34,088 nucleotides of DNA from an uncultured Alphaproteobacteria bacterium (GTDB lineage: Bacteria > Pseudomonadota > Alphaproteobacteria > Thalassobaculales > Thalassobaculaceae): the NCBI GenBank assembly GCA_902578675.1, contig CACHDV010000016.1, positions 1 to 34,088 on the forward strand. The letters are read 5' to 3'. The stretch's first letter is position 1; each line of letters opens with the position of its first letter. A program made the position numbers and the translations under genes. Positions 24,961-34,088 of the stretch are shown piece by piece. The notes under the pieces are model-generated. The model saw nothing but the letters and a program-made list of their open reading frames with translations. It was not told where the DNA came from and searched no databases.

Positions 24961-27042
24961 TTAACCACTGTTTAAATACTGAACAGCCGTATCTCTCTCA
25001 AAAAGATATAAAAGCGTTCTTAGTGCGGCGCCTCTCTTTGTCTTTAAAAGTGGATCCAAAGACAAAATGTCTTCTGCATCTTTCTGAGCCTTTGTTAGTA
25101 AGTCATAGTGTATGTCTAAGTTGGCTATTCTCATTTCTGGTAGGCCACTTTGTCGCGTTCCCAGCAGTTCCCCAGAGCCCCGCAGTTTTAAGTCTTGTTC
25201 AGCTATAGCAAAACCATCGTCGCTATCTCTAATAGTCTGAATTCGTAGCCGTGCTGTTTCGTTTAAAGGGGGATGATATAGTAAAAGGCAGGTTGATGGT
25301 GATTTGCCCCGACCTACTCGTCCGCGTAATTGGTGAAGCTGAGATAAACCAAACCTTTCGGCATGTTCTATCACCATTATTGTGGCGTCAGGAACATCTA
25401 CCCCTACTTCAACAACGGTTGTAGAAACCAGTATATCTTTATCTCCAAGTCGAAATTCATTCATGATCGCATCTTTTTCCGATGACTTCATCCGGCCATG
25501 AACCCAACCGACTCTTCCTGCAAAAATGCTTTCCAGGTGTTGGAAACGTTCTTCTGTAGCAACTAATGCATTTTCTTCGTTATCTTCTATCAAAGGGCAA
25601 ATCCAGTAAGCTCTTGCTCCTTTTTTTATTGCTCGACTTATACCTTCGATAACTTCTCCTATCCGTTCTGAAGAAATTGCTTTTGTTTTAATGGGAATTC
25701 TGCCCGGTAATTTACTTGTTAAGTAGGATATATCTAGATCGCCATAACCGATCATCGTTAGCGTTCGTGGGATAGGAGTCGCTGTCATAATCAGAATATT
25801 GGTTCCTGCTCCTTTATCCCCCAACGCCAATCTCTGATTAACGCCAAATTTATGTTGCTCGTCTATTACCGCGTACCCAAGGTTTTTAAATTTCACCTCA
25901 TTTTGGAATAAAGCGTGGGTGCCTATTAATAAATTAGTCGCACCGGTCTCTAATTTTTCGAGTATTAAAGCTCTTCTACTCTTCGTGTCTTTTCCCGTGA
26001 TTATATCAACCGAAATACCTATTTCACTGGCGATTGGTTTTAAGAACTCGAAATGTTGTCTTGCAAGAATTTCGGTTGGTGCCATAAAGGCACCTTGGAA
26101 GCCGGCTTCTACAGTAGAGATCAGTGTCAGAAAGGCGACGATTGTTTTTCCGCTTCCTACATCCCCTTGAAGTAATCGTAGCATTTTATCTTCGGAAGCA
26201 AGGTCATTATCGATTTCTCTTATAACAGCGATCTGACCTGACGTTAAATCATAGGGGAGAATATTAATAGCGAGATTACGTAATTTGTTATAAGGTTTTA
26301 TAACTTTTCCAAGATGCTTCTTTTGTCTGTTGCGTATTAATCCAAGAGCAAGCTGGTTCGCTAATAATTCATCATAGGCTAGTCGGCTACGCGCAGTTGA
26401 GTTTGGTGAAAGTTGGGTTTCTGCTTTCGGGTTGTGGGCTTCAACCAACGCATCTTTCCATGATTTCCATTTGTGTCCTGTCAATGTATCTTGATTGAGC
26501 CATTCTGGCAGATTTGGAGCTAATCGAAGAGCTTGACTAATATATCTGCGAAGAACTTTGTTTGATAAATTACTGGTTAACGGATATACCGGCTCTATGC
26601 CACAAACTGTTTCGCGCGCATCTTCTGATACGATGTAATCAGGATGCGTTATTTGATATCTGCCGCGGAAAAATTCAAGACGTCCACTGACAAAGCGAAC
26701 TTCATCAACTGGAAGCATCTTAAGAAGATAATCTTTTTTCCCGTTAAAAAAAATTAAACGAAGTGGCTCATCATAAACCATGCAGTCTACCGTGTACGGT
26801 TGGCGACGATTGTAGGCTGCTTTATGCGCTAAAACTTTTACTTTAAGGGTGGCGATTTCACCTTTTGGTACCAACACAAGCTTTTCAAATAAGGTGCGGC
26901 TCACAATGTTAATTGGAAGTAGCCAAAGTAAATTTACGACATGTGGACCCGTAATTTTTTCAGTTAATAGCCGTGTACGTGGCCCGATACCGCTTAAAAT
27001 TGTTTGTGGAGAAAAAAGCTTGAATAGGATTTCTGGCCGCAT
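24961..27042 (-). CDS. recG: ATP-dependent DNA helicase RecG
   Basis: A 693-residue helicase that remodels stalled forks and branched DNA. It has an N-terminal wedge/OB domain (residues about 60-145), then superfamily 2 motifs: Walker A GDVGSGKT at 293-300, DEQH at 394-397, TATPIPRT, and the helicase C motifs including STTVVEVGVDVPDAT and QLRGRVGRG. The RecG-specific C-terminal SGELLGTRQSGLPEM is present. Length is normal. It is divergent from sdhE-mfd. Confidence 0.97.
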   Translation of the reverse strand: MRPEILFKLFSPQTILSGIGPRTRLLTEKITGPHVVNLLWLLPINIVSRTLFEKLVLVPKGEIATLKVKVLAHKAAYNRRQPYTVDCMVYDEPLRLIFFNGKKDYLLKMLPVDEVRFVSGRLEFFRGRYQITHPDYIVSEDARETVCGIEPVYPLTSNLSNKVLRRYISQALRLAPNLPEWLNQDTLTGHKWKSWKDALVEAHNPKAETQLSPNSTARSRLAYDELLANQLALGLIRNRQKKHLGKVIKPYNKLRNLAINILPYDLTSGQIAVIREIDNDLASEDKMLRLLQGDVGSGKTIVAFLTLISTVEAGFQGAFMAPTEILARQHFEFLKPIASEIGISVDIITGKDTKSRRALILEKLETGATNLLIGTHALFQNEVKFKNLGYAVIDEQHKFGVNQRLALGDKGAGTNILIMTATPIPRTLTMIGYGDLDISYLTSKLPGRIPIKTKAISSERIGEVIEGISRAIKKGARAYWICPLIEDNEENALVATEERFQHLESIFAGRVGWVHGRMKSSEKDAIMNEFRLGDKDILVSTTVVEVGVDVPDATIMVIEHAERFGLSQLHQLRGRVGRGKSPSTCLLLYHPPLNETARLRIQTIRDSDDGFAIAEQDLKLRGSGELLGTRQSGLPEMRIANLDIHYDLLTKAQKDAEDILSLDPLLKTKRGAALRTLLYLFERDTAVQYLNSG

Positions 27043-27232
27043 TTTTATCTTTTTTTAATAAAACAAAGAATTCAAGATTGGCTTCATGATAATGAATAAT
27101 ATATTAAGTATTTTTAAGAAGCGACGCTAGTAATAGCTCTTGTATTTTTGATTTTGCTATAGAAATGCTGCTGTGTTTGTATCCAGCTACTATTTTGGAG
27201 GGGCGCAAAATCTGAATGTTAAAGGTAAAAAG

Positions 27233-27508
27233 ATGATTGAGCAGATTGATCGTATAAAACGGCTAAAGTATAGAAGCTTTTATACTGGCACAAAGGAAAC
27301 CGATCTAATTCTAGGCAACTTTGCCGAAAAGTATCTGGACACACTAGAATTAGAACAATTGGACGATTATGAAGAACTATTAAAAATTGAGGATCCAAGA
27401 CTGTATAAATGGATAACCGGCATGGAGGTTGCCCCAACTACTTTCCAAACTACCGTATTAGAGTTGATAAAAGAATTTAATCTATCCGAATATCTTAATG
27501 AAAAATAA
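27233..27508 (+). CDS. sdhE: FAD assembly factor SdhE (succinate dehydrogenase flavinylation)
   Basis: A 91-residue protein from the ATG at 27233, the best start: AAGGT at 27221-27225 precedes it and the protein then begins MIEQIDRIKRLKYRSFY. Family features are KETDLILGNFAEKYLDTL, the acidic DDYEELLKIEDPRLYKWI, and the C-terminal helix. SdhE helps attach FAD covalently to SdhA. The usual RGxxE motif reads TGTKE: the Gly and Glu are kept but Arg is Thr. The stop TAA shares one base with the mfd ATG (27508). A 6-codon open frame overlaps its start (27216-27236). Confidence 0.88.
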   Translation: MIEQIDRIKRLKYRSFYTGTKETDLILGNFAEKYLDTLELEQLDDYEELLKIEDPRLYKWITGMEVAPTTFQTTVLELIKEFNLSEYLNEK

Positions 27509-30500
27509 TGGCCACTAAGATTACAGGTATATCAAATGCCGTTTCTGGCTGGGATGGAAAATTACTTTCCGAGTTGGTGGAAAAGCATAATCGGATTATT
27601 CATATATGCCGCGATGATGCAAGAATGGATGATCTTGAAGGATATGTTAAGTTCTTTGCACCAGATCTGGAGATATTGAAAATTCCTGCTTGGGATTGTT
27701 TGCCATATGATCGTGTCTCACCAAACTCTGGGATTACTAGCCAGAGGTGTTTTGCTTTGAGCAGAATAGCAGAACTAGACGCAGCTCATACTTGTCTAAT
27801 CTTAATAACAGTTAATGCATACCTGCAAAGACTGCCTCCATTAAGTTTTTTTAGAGGCATGTCGGTAAATTTAAAATTAAACAAAAGCTATCCGTTGTCG
27901 GAACTTTTACTTACTTTAGAAAATGGTGGATATTTCCGCACTGATACGGTCAGGGAAGCAGGAGAATTTGCTGTACGGGGCGGAATAATCGATATCTACC
28001 CTGCTGGGCGCGACGAGCCGTTGCGGCTCGACTTTTTTGGAGATGATTTAGAAAGTATAAAACGTTTTGATCCTATAACCCAAAGATCAATAGACAGTAT
28101 AGAATTTGCAAAGCTCAGTCCTGTCGCAGAAATCATTTTGAACTCAGAAAGCATAAATCGATTTAAAAGCTCCTACAGAGAAGCCTTTGGCGCTAAAGCA
28201 TCCAATGATCAAATATACCAGACAATCGCTGAAGGAAGGTATTATGTTGGTATGGAACATTGGCTCCCATTTTTTTACAATAGATTAGATACACTAGAAG
28301 TGTATGCGAAATCAAATTTTGTATCACTTGATAGTGAAGTGGAAGCAGTCGCTCAAACAAGATTTGAGTTGATAAACGAATATTTTGAGGCTCGTAGCTC
28401 ATTGTCTAATTCAACAGCCGCTGACGACATGGCTGTTTATAGGCCGTTAACGCCCAATTCCCTCTATATCACGCCCGAGGAATGGTCTAAAAAAAACGAG
28501 AAATTTAACGTTATCCAGTTTCATCCACTTAATCTTATTTTACCATCAGATAGCAATAACATTTTAATTGATTCAAATATCGCTCCAGGGATCGATCTTA
28601 CAGAAATACGACAACGACAAGCTAGTAATGTTTACGATGAGTTAATTAAGAAAATTCAAAAGACACAGGTAAATGGAAAAAAAGTTCTGATTTGTGCTTT
28701 TTCACACGGGTCGGCTGAGCGTATTGAAAAGATATTGCTAGAACGGTCTGAACTGATGGTTGAAGCCGTTCATAATTATAATGAAGTGTCATCGCTTTCT
28801 ATAGATAAAATCGGGATAGCAATTCTTCCGATTGATAAAGGATTTGATAGTCCAGACGTTCTATTTGTATCGGAGCCGGATATATTAGGTGAACGATTAG
28901 CTCGGCCGTCAAAGCGGAGAAAAAAAAGAGGCGAAGATTTTTTGCGCGAAGTGTCCGCACTCTCAGATGGAGATTTTGTCGTTCATTTGGAGCATGGGAT
29001 TGGGCAATTTAAGAAATTAGAAACCCTAGAAATAGGTGGAGCACCGCATGATTGTCTAACTATTGAATATAGTGGCGGCGATAAATTGTTTCTTCCTGTC
29101 GAGAATATTGATGTTTTAACGCGGTACGGTTCAGAAGACTCAGGGGCAGTGGTAGATAAACTGGGAGGTATAGCCTGGCAATCACGAAAAGCTAGAGTAA
29201 AAAAACGTTTGAAAGACATGGCCGATCAATTAATTAGGACGGCAGCCGAGAGGGAACTTCAGATAACAGAAAAAATTGAGGTTCCCAGCCTAAGTTACGA
29301 GGCATTCTGTTCGCGATTTAAATATAATGAGACAGAAGATCAATTAAAATCAATCTCCGATACTTTGCAAGATCTTGCAAGAGGTCGGCCTATGGACAGA
29401 TTAATTTGTGGAGACGTCGGCTTTGGTAAAACAGAGGTTGCACTACGAGCTGCGATGGTCGCAGCGTCCCAGGGATTGCAAGTTGCTATCGTTGTGCCCA
29501 CAACACTTTTGTGTCGGCAGCATTATCAATTGTTCTCAGAGCGTTTCTCAGGTACTCCCATTAAAGTTAGACAACTATCGAGGTTGCTCACGTCCCAAGA
29601 ACTCTCAGAAGTAAAGTCAGAAGTTAATAGCGGCGAGTGTAATATCGTAATTGGGACACATGCTTTGCTTGGAAAGTCGATTGAATTTAGTAATTTAGGA
29701 TTACTGATCATCGACGAAGAGCAGCATTTTGGTGTGGCGCAAAAAGAAAAGTTGAAACAAATTAGAGGCGATATTCATGTCTTAACGTTGACAGCCACTC
29801 CAATACCAAGAACCTTGCAATTAGCTATGTCGGGAGTAAGAGATCTATCCCTAATAGCCTCGCCACCGGTAGATCGCTTAGCGATTAGAACATTCATAAT
29901 GCCTTATGATGGGTTGGTAATTAGAGAAGCTATTCAAAGGGAGCGGCATCGTGGTGGCCAGGCGTTTTATGTTTGCCCGAGGATAGAAGATCTCTCAAGG
30001 GTATACGAGCGTTTGATCAAACTCATCCCTGATTTAAAAATAGCTTCGGCTCATGGTAGAATGTTGCCTTCGGATCTTGAAGATATAATGGCTGCTTTCT
30101 GCGATGGATCATATGATGTTTTGCTGAGTACACACATCATAGAGTCTGGTTTAGACATTCCCAACGCAAACACAATTATCATCCATAATTCGGACAAATT
30201 CGGCTTGGCGCAATTGTATCAGTTAAGAGGCCGTGTTGGGCGATCCAAGACAAGAGCCTATGCTTATTTAACTACCCATCCAACTAAACAGCTTACCCCA
30301 AATGCGAAAAAGCGACTGGGAGTTATGCAAACGCTGGACAGTTTGGGGGCGGGGTTCAGCCTTGCCAGTCATGATATGGATATTAGAGGTGCTGGCAATC
30401 TATTGGGTGAAGAACAGTCCGGCCAGGTCAGGGAAGTGGGTATAGAATTATACCAGCATATGCTTAAAGAAGCTGTATTAGCCGCGCGCGATAAAGAAAA

Positions 30501-30972
30501 GATGGATGAGACATCGGATAATGAGTGGACGCCACAAATATCGATAGGTAATCCTGTATTAATACCCGACAGTTTTATTCCGGATTTAAATGTTAGGCTG
30601 AGTATTTACCGACGGATAGCGGATCTGCAGGGCACTGATGAAATAGACTCTTTCGCCGCGGAACTTTCTGATCGATTTGGGCGCTTGCCTGCCGAGGTAA
30701 ATAATTTATTTCAAGTTATCTTGCTTAAAAATTTATGTCGATCCGCAAATGTTGAGAAAATTGATGCAGGACCAAAGGGCGCTGTAATTGCGTTTAGAAA
30801 TGATAGTGTAAAGAATCTTGAAGGTTTGCTTAATCTATTAGAAAAAGAAAAAAATACTGCCCATATTCGCACAGATCATAAGTTAGTTTATAAACGAAAT
30901 TGGCAGAAGTCGTCTGATCGAGTTAACGGCTTAACGCGAATAATGCGAGATCTGGCGGCTATTGCAGCTTGA
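27508..30972 (+). CDS. mfd: Transcription-repair coupling factor Mfd
   Basis: A 1154-residue translocase that removes stalled RNA polymerase at DNA lesions and recruits UvrA. The N-terminal UvrB-like region contains KIPAWDCLPYDRVSPN. The RNA polymerase interaction domain begins near residue 488 (DGDFVVHLEHGIGQF). The RecG-like motor has Walker A GDVGFGKT near residue 635, DEEQHFG near 737, TATPIPRT and QLRGRVGRS. A C-terminal TRCF domain follows. Length is normal. Translation is probably coupled to sdhE by the overlapping TAATG. uvrA, its partner, is elsewhere in the window. Confidence 0.98.
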   Translation: MATKITGISNAVSGWDGKLLSELVEKHNRIIHICRDDARMDDLEGYVKFFAPDLEILKIPAWDCLPYDRVSPNSGITSQRCFALSRIAELDAAHTCLILITVNAYLQRLPPLSFFRGMSVNLKLNKSYPLSELLLTLENGGYFRTDTVREAGEFAVRGGIIDIYPAGRDEPLRLDFFGDDLESIKRFDPITQRSIDSIEFAKLSPVAEIILNSESINRFKSSYREAFGAKASNDQIYQTIAEGRYYVGMEHWLPFFYNRLDTLEVYAKSNFVSLDSEVEAVAQTRFELINEYFEARSSLSNSTAADDMAVYRPLTPNSLYITPEEWSKKNEKFNVIQFHPLNLILPSDSNNILIDSNIAPGIDLTEIRQRQASNVYDELIKKIQKTQVNGKKVLICAFSHGSAERIEKILLERSELMVEAVHNYNEVSSLSIDKIGIAILPIDKGFDSPDVLFVSEPDILGERLARPSKRRKKRGEDFLREVSALSDGDFVVHLEHGIGQFKKLETLEIGGAPHDCLTIEYSGGDKLFLPVENIDVLTRYGSEDSGAVVDKLGGIAWQSRKARVKKRLKDMADQLIRTAAERELQITEKIEVPSLSYEAFCSRFKYNETEDQLKSISDTLQDLARGRPMDRLICGDVGFGKTEVALRAAMVAASQGLQVAIVVPTTLLCRQHYQLFSERFSGTPIKVRQLSRLLTSQELSEVKSEVNSGECNIVIGTHALLGKSIEFSNLGLLIIDEEQHFGVAQKEKLKQIRGDIHVLTLTATPIPRTLQLAMSGVRDLSLIASPPVDRLAIRTFIMPYDGLVIREAIQRERHRGGQAFYVCPRIEDLSRVYERLIKLIPDLKIASAHGRMLPSDLEDIMAAFCDGSYDVLLSTHIIESGLDIPNANTIIIHNSDKFGLAQLYQLRGRVGRSKTRAYAYLTTHPTKQLTPNAKKRLGVMQTLDSLGAGFSLASHDMDIRGAGNLLGEEQSGQVREVGIELYQHMLKEAVLAARDKEKMDETSDNEWTPQISIGNPVLIPDSFIPDLNVRLSIYRRIADLQGTDEIDSFAAELSDRFGRLPAEVNNLFQVILLKNLCRSANVEKIDAGPKGAVIAFRNDSVKNLEGLLNLLEKEKNTAHIRTDHKLVYKRNWQKSSDRVNGLTRIMRDLAAIAA

Positions 30973-30986
30973 TTTTAGAGAGGTTT

Positions 30987-31622
30987 CTAGAATTCCTGTT
31001 CCGCTTTTAGATCAAGCAAAGGTAGAAAGGCTTCTGGTTCCTGTGCCCCAGTAATCGCAAATTGTTTGTTGAAAATAAAATACGGAACACCAGTGATGCC
31101 ATTCCCTATTGCAAATCTGGTGTCTGCCTTGACTTGATTTAAACCTTCGTCACTCTCAAAGTAATCATCGAATTCGTCGGTATCCATTTCTAAATCAAAC
31201 GCAATCTCTCGCAGTGTTTCAATTAAACCAATGTTACGTCCTTCAACAAAATACGCTATGAATAGTTTTTGGACGGTTTTTTCCGATTTTTTTAACTTCT
31301 TTGACCAGTCGATAAAACGATGAGCCAGAACTGTATTTGGGGTATGGGAAATCTTATCAAAATTAAATATTAAGCCCTCTAGCTCTCCCGCCTTTTGTAT
31401 ATTTGAGTATATGGAAGCTGCTCTTTCTTTATTACCAAATTTAAGAGCTAAATACTGCTGTCTTGGTATACCTTCTCTTGGCATTTCAGGATTTAATTGG
31501 AATGCTCGCCAATTAATTTTTATTTCCAAGTCTTCTCGGGTTTCTAGTGCTCGTTTTAAACGAGATCGCCCTATATAGCACCATGGGCAAATGATATCAG
31601 AAAATAAATCAATTTGGATCAT
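30987..31622 (-). CDS. DsbA/FrnE family thioredoxin-fold oxidoreductase
   Basis: A 211-residue protein beginning IQIDLFSDIICPWCYIGRSRLKRAL, with the redox motif CPWC at residues 12-15. The middle has HTPNTVLAHRFIDWS and the end has GITGVPYFIFNKQFAITGAQEPEAFL with the cis-Pro. These are the features of FrnE and 2-hydroxychromene-2-carboxylate isomerase relatives. No signal peptide is present, so it acts in the cytoplasm, likely as a disulfide or glutathione-linked oxidoreductase. It is convergent with mfd (14-base gap) and divergent from the acyl-CoA synthetase. Confidence 0.85.
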   Translation of the reverse strand: MIQIDLFSDIICPWCYIGRSRLKRALETREDLEIKINWRAFQLNPEMPREGIPRQQYLALKFGNKERAASIYSNIQKAGELEGLIFNFDKISHTPNTVLAHRFIDWSKKLKKSEKTVQKLFIAYFVEGRNIGLIETLREIAFDLEMDTDEFDDYFESDEGLNQVKADTRFAIGNGITGVPYFIFNKQFAITGAQEPEAFLPLLDLKAEQEF

Positions 31623-31713
31623 TGCGTTTCAATCTGAATAAGCCTTAAAATCACAAAAAACTTATAGTGGTTCTAGTTCATTATAAATATCTAGTTTGGC
31701 GAAAAGAATATAA

Positions 31714-33336
31714 ATGACGATATATGAAAATGGCTTAAGCGCCAACCGAGCAAATTATGCTCCTTTAACTCCTGTAGACTTTCTAGAAAGGGCGGCCACA
31801 ACATGGCCTCAAAAGGTTGCGATTATACATGGAGATATTAGGTGTACATACCTAGAGTTTAATCGTAGATGTAGGCAAATGGCCTCGGCTTTGAATAGAA
31901 GGGGGATTCAAAAAGGGGATGTTATTGCCATAATCGCACCCAATACACCTGCTATGCTGGAAGCACATTACGGCGTTGTGATGGCAGGGGCAGTATTAAA
32001 CGCTTTAAATTATAGATTAGACCCCGCAGCAATAGCCTTTATCTTGGAACATGGTGGAGCCAAAATTCTCTTCGTAGACAAAGAGTTTTCCGAGGTAATA
32101 GAGCAAGCCGTTGCAATGATGAAAGCGCCTCCAGTTTTGATTGGTATAGATGATGCTCTGGTGCCTGGGCTGAGATTATTAGGAGATAAAGACTACGAAG
32201 AATTCTTGGCTGAGGGAGACCCTAATTATGAATGGCCACAAGTTGACGATGAATGGGACTCGATGGCTTTAAACTACACCTCTGGTACTACGGGTAATCC
32301 TAAAGGTGTTGTTTTTCATCATCGCGGGGCATTTTTAAATGCTATGGGGAATGCAATCGCGTTTGGCCTAGATTCCTCTTCATGTTATTTGTGGACTTTG
32401 CCAATGTTTCATTGCAACGGGTGGACGTTTACATGGGCGGTCACAGCTGTGGGCGGCACGCACGTTTGCTTAAGATCCGTTGATCCAGTTTTGATATTTG
32501 AACTTATCGATCAGCACAAGGTGAGCCATATGTGCGGTGCACCTATAGTCTTGAATATGCTTGTGCATGCTCCTAACGAGGTTAAAAAAGAATTTGGACA
32601 TCTAGTTCAAATTGCTACTGGCGGTGCGGCACCTCCGAGTGCAGTGATAGCGTCGATGGAAAAGTTAGGTTTTAAAGTACTTCACCTTTATGGGCTTACC
32701 GAAACCTATGGTCCTTCCGGTATATGTGCTTGGCCCCCGGAATGGGACGACCTGGAGTTAGAATTAAAAGCCACAAGGATGGCAAGACAGGGTGTAGGTT
32801 ATCCAACTTTGGAAGGGTTTCGAGTAGTAAATCCAGACACTCTTCAGGATGTTCCCGCAGACGCAACTACAATTGGGGAAATTTGGATCCGGGGTAATAC
32901 GGTTATGAAGGGATATTTGAAGAATCCGTCCGCTTCTGAAGAGGCGTTTAAACATGGTTGGTTTCACAGCGGTGATCTGGCTGTAATGCATCCTGACGGT
33001 TATGCGGAAGTCAAAGACAGATCCAAAGACATAATTATTTCGGGGGGAGAAAATATTTCGTCGTTAGAAGTCGAAGAAGCTCTATACAAACACCCTAGAA
33101 TAATGGAAGCGGCTGTTGTGGCGAGGCCAGATGAAAAGTGGGGTGAAACGCCCTGCGCGTTTATAACCGTGGCGCCAGGGCAAATTGGATTGACCGAGAA
33201 TGAAGTGGTAAGCTGGTGCAGGGAAAACCTAGCAAGTTATAAGATCCCAAAAACCGTAGTTTTTTGTGACCTTCCAAAGACGTCAACAGGTAAAATTCAG
33301 AAATTTGTTTTACGCGATCGCGCCTCAAATCTTTAA
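31714..33336 (+). CDS. Acyl-CoA synthetase (AMP-forming), short/medium-chain type
   Basis: A 540-residue adenylate-forming enzyme. The N-terminus NGLSANRANYAPLTPVDFLERAA is that of the bacterial acyl-CoA synthetases related to plant acyl-activating enzymes. The AMP-binding signature YTSGTTGNPKGVV lies near residues 188-200, LYGLTETYG in the middle, the hinge KDRSKDIIISGGENISS near 430-447, and the catalytic lysine in TSTGKIQK near the C-terminus. It makes acyl-CoA from a carboxylate, ATP and CoA. The chain specificity cannot be read from sequence. No obvious ribosome site precedes the ATG. It is convergent with the P1 peptidase. Confidence 0.9.
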   Translation: MTIYENGLSANRANYAPLTPVDFLERAATTWPQKVAIIHGDIRCTYLEFNRRCRQMASALNRRGIQKGDVIAIIAPNTPAMLEAHYGVVMAGAVLNALNYRLDPAAIAFILEHGGAKILFVDKEFSEVIEQAVAMMKAPPVLIGIDDALVPGLRLLGDKDYEEFLAEGDPNYEWPQVDDEWDSMALNYTSGTTGNPKGVVFHHRGAFLNAMGNAIAFGLDSSSCYLWTLPMFHCNGWTFTWAVTAVGGTHVCLRSVDPVLIFELIDQHKVSHMCGAPIVLNMLVHAPNEVKKEFGHLVQIATGGAAPPSAVIASMEKLGFKVLHLYGLTETYGPSGICAWPPEWDDLELELKATRMARQGVGYPTLEGFRVVNPDTLQDVPADATTIGEIWIRGNTVMKGYLKNPSASEEAFKHGWFHSGDLAVMHPDGYAEVKDRSKDIIISGGENISSLEVEEALYKHPRIMEAAVVARPDEKWGETPCAFITVAPGQIGLTENEVVSWCRENLASYKIPKTVVFCDLPKTSTGKIQKFVLRDRASNL

Positions 33337-33351
33337 TCCAAAAACTTATTA

Positions 33352-34088
33352 CTAGTTCTCGTCGTTATCTTGAAGATCTTGGTAACTTGATATTTTGCCA
33401 AGTGTTTCTGCTTCGTAGACAGCACGAGCAACCGATCGCCCCAAACAATTGGCAGCATGAGCTCCAAGTGTACCAATCTTTGTTACTTTACCGTCTATAT
33501 TTTTTTCTCCGGTCGATATAGCAAAGACGATGTCTCCATCTAAAGGCGTGCTAGAAGGACGAATGGCGCGGCTTAGACCGTTTTGGGAAATTATAGCTAA
33601 CCGGCGGGTCTCAGACTTTGTTAAATTTGCGTCGGTAGCGACAACAGCTAGTGTTGTGTTTTCATGGAGTGAGCTATGTTTGGGAACTGCAATAATTGCT
33701 TTATCAAAATTTTCTGGAGGCAGTATGCCACCAAATTCGTTTTCCAGTTCCATATCCCATGCATAAAAAGCCTTAGTGCCGGGTATTAATACGGAACCTG
33801 CTGAGTTTACTGCCGCTATGGCCCCGACCGTGATATCCAGCTCAGGAACGTAAATCGACGCACTGCCAAGTCCTCCCTTAATATTACCCGCTATAGCGCC
33901 ATACCCGGCGCCGTTATTGCCAAGTTTAAAGTTCTTTTTTGGGTTCGAAGCGGCTTCATATCCCAATTGCCAGTAGGGCGGCTGGCCGGCCCAATCTTTA
34001 TTGCCGCCGTTCAATAAATCAAAAAGTATTGCTTGTGGAACAATTGGGACCTTTATACCTTTAATTGGTAGGCCTTTACCTGTTTTCT
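33352..34088 (-). CDS. P1 family (S58, DmpA-like) peptidase, 5' end outside window
   Basis: The frame stays open to the right edge, so the gene begins beyond 34088; the TTG at 34014 is internal because GLPIKGIKVPIVPQAILFDL, which precedes it, is a family motif. About 245 residues are visible. Others are GNNGAGYGAIAGNIKGGLGSAS, VGAIAAVNSAGSV, NTTLAVVATDANLTKSETRRLA and TPLDGDIVFAISTG. DmpA-type enzymes are self-cleaving N-terminal nucleophile aminopeptidases; the NTT before LAVVATD is the likely cleavage and nucleophile site, with Thr in place of the Ser of DmpA. The substrate is unknown. Confidence 0.85.
   Translation of the reverse strand, partial: KTGKGLPIKGIKVPIVPQAILFDLLNGGNKDWAGQPPYWQLGYEAASNPKKNFKLGNNGAGYGAIAGNIKGGLGSASIYVPELDITVGAIAAVNSAGSVLIPGTKAFYAWDMELENEFGGILPPENFDKAIIAVPKHSSLHENTTLAVVATDANLTKSETRRLAIISQNGLSRAIRPSSTPLDGDIVFAISTGEKNIDGKVTKIGTLGAHAANCLGRSVARAVYEAETLGKISSYQDLQDNDEN

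Noticed and set aside
28193-28402. Short open frames opposite or inside mfd, gyrA, secD, uvrA and dctM
   Set aside because: They overlap well-supported genes completely, have no ribosome site or recognisable features, and are shadows of the real reading frames.
31714-33336. Assignment of the acyl-CoA synthetase as DmdB (DMSP breakdown)
   Set aside because: The N-terminal NGLxxNxANYxPLTP pattern is that of a broader acyl-CoA synthetase branch, and no dmdA, dmdC or dmdD gene is nearby.

Overview
The window looks like a piece of a chromosome from an AT-rich alphaproteobacterium, probably a free-living marine lineage near Rhodospirillales. The taxonomic call is inference. It rests on alphaproteobacterial gene orders (LysM/M23 peptidase - yajC - secD - secF - Mth938-like - squalene/phytoene synthase family; recG opposite sdhE - mfd, with DUF502 next to recG), on housekeeping protein sequences, and on TRAP-type uptake genes. 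Intergenic spaces are short, all under 300 bases. TTG and GTG starts are common. No insertion sequence, phage gene, integrase or CRISPR array was seen.

Layout. 1-6059 (+): a gene cut by the left edge encoding a LysM/LytM envelope protein, then yajC-secD-secF (Sec accessory complex), then three small genes whose mitochondrial relatives are linked to respiratory complex I assembly: a Mth938/NDUFAF3-like protein and two squalene/phytoene synthase family proteins. The first of these two keeps the catalytic Asp motifs; the second has lost them, like NDUFAF6. 6072-10362 (-): uvrA followed by trmFO, which is broken by one extra G in a G8 tract. 10598-14748 (+): ssb, gyrA (with a good promoter), coaD and tRNA-Lys(UUU).

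14951-22612 is the accessory metabolic part: a MOSC protein, an AhpD/CMD-like protein, an operon of a signal-less NMT1/THI5-like binding protein and a 2OG-Fe(II) oxygenase, a complete TRAP transporter (dctP-hairpin-dctQ-dctM) and an MmgE/PrpD enzyme. Together these could form a carboxylate uptake and breakdown module, but the substrate cannot be read from sequence. 22761-30972 returns to core functions: stand-alone heptose-phosphate nucleotidyltransferase, a PilZ-like protein with a small unknown partner, DUF502, recG, sdhE and mfd. 30987-34088: FrnE/DsbA-like oxidoreductase, acyl-CoA synthetase, and a P1-family (S58) peptidase cut by the right edge.

I did not find an unmistakably new system. 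The best leads are the secDF-linked complex I assembly-like trio, the orphan NMT1-like/oxygenase operon, the trmFO G-tract frameshift, and several conserved proteins missing a signature residue (SdhE, the CMD protein, LytM).
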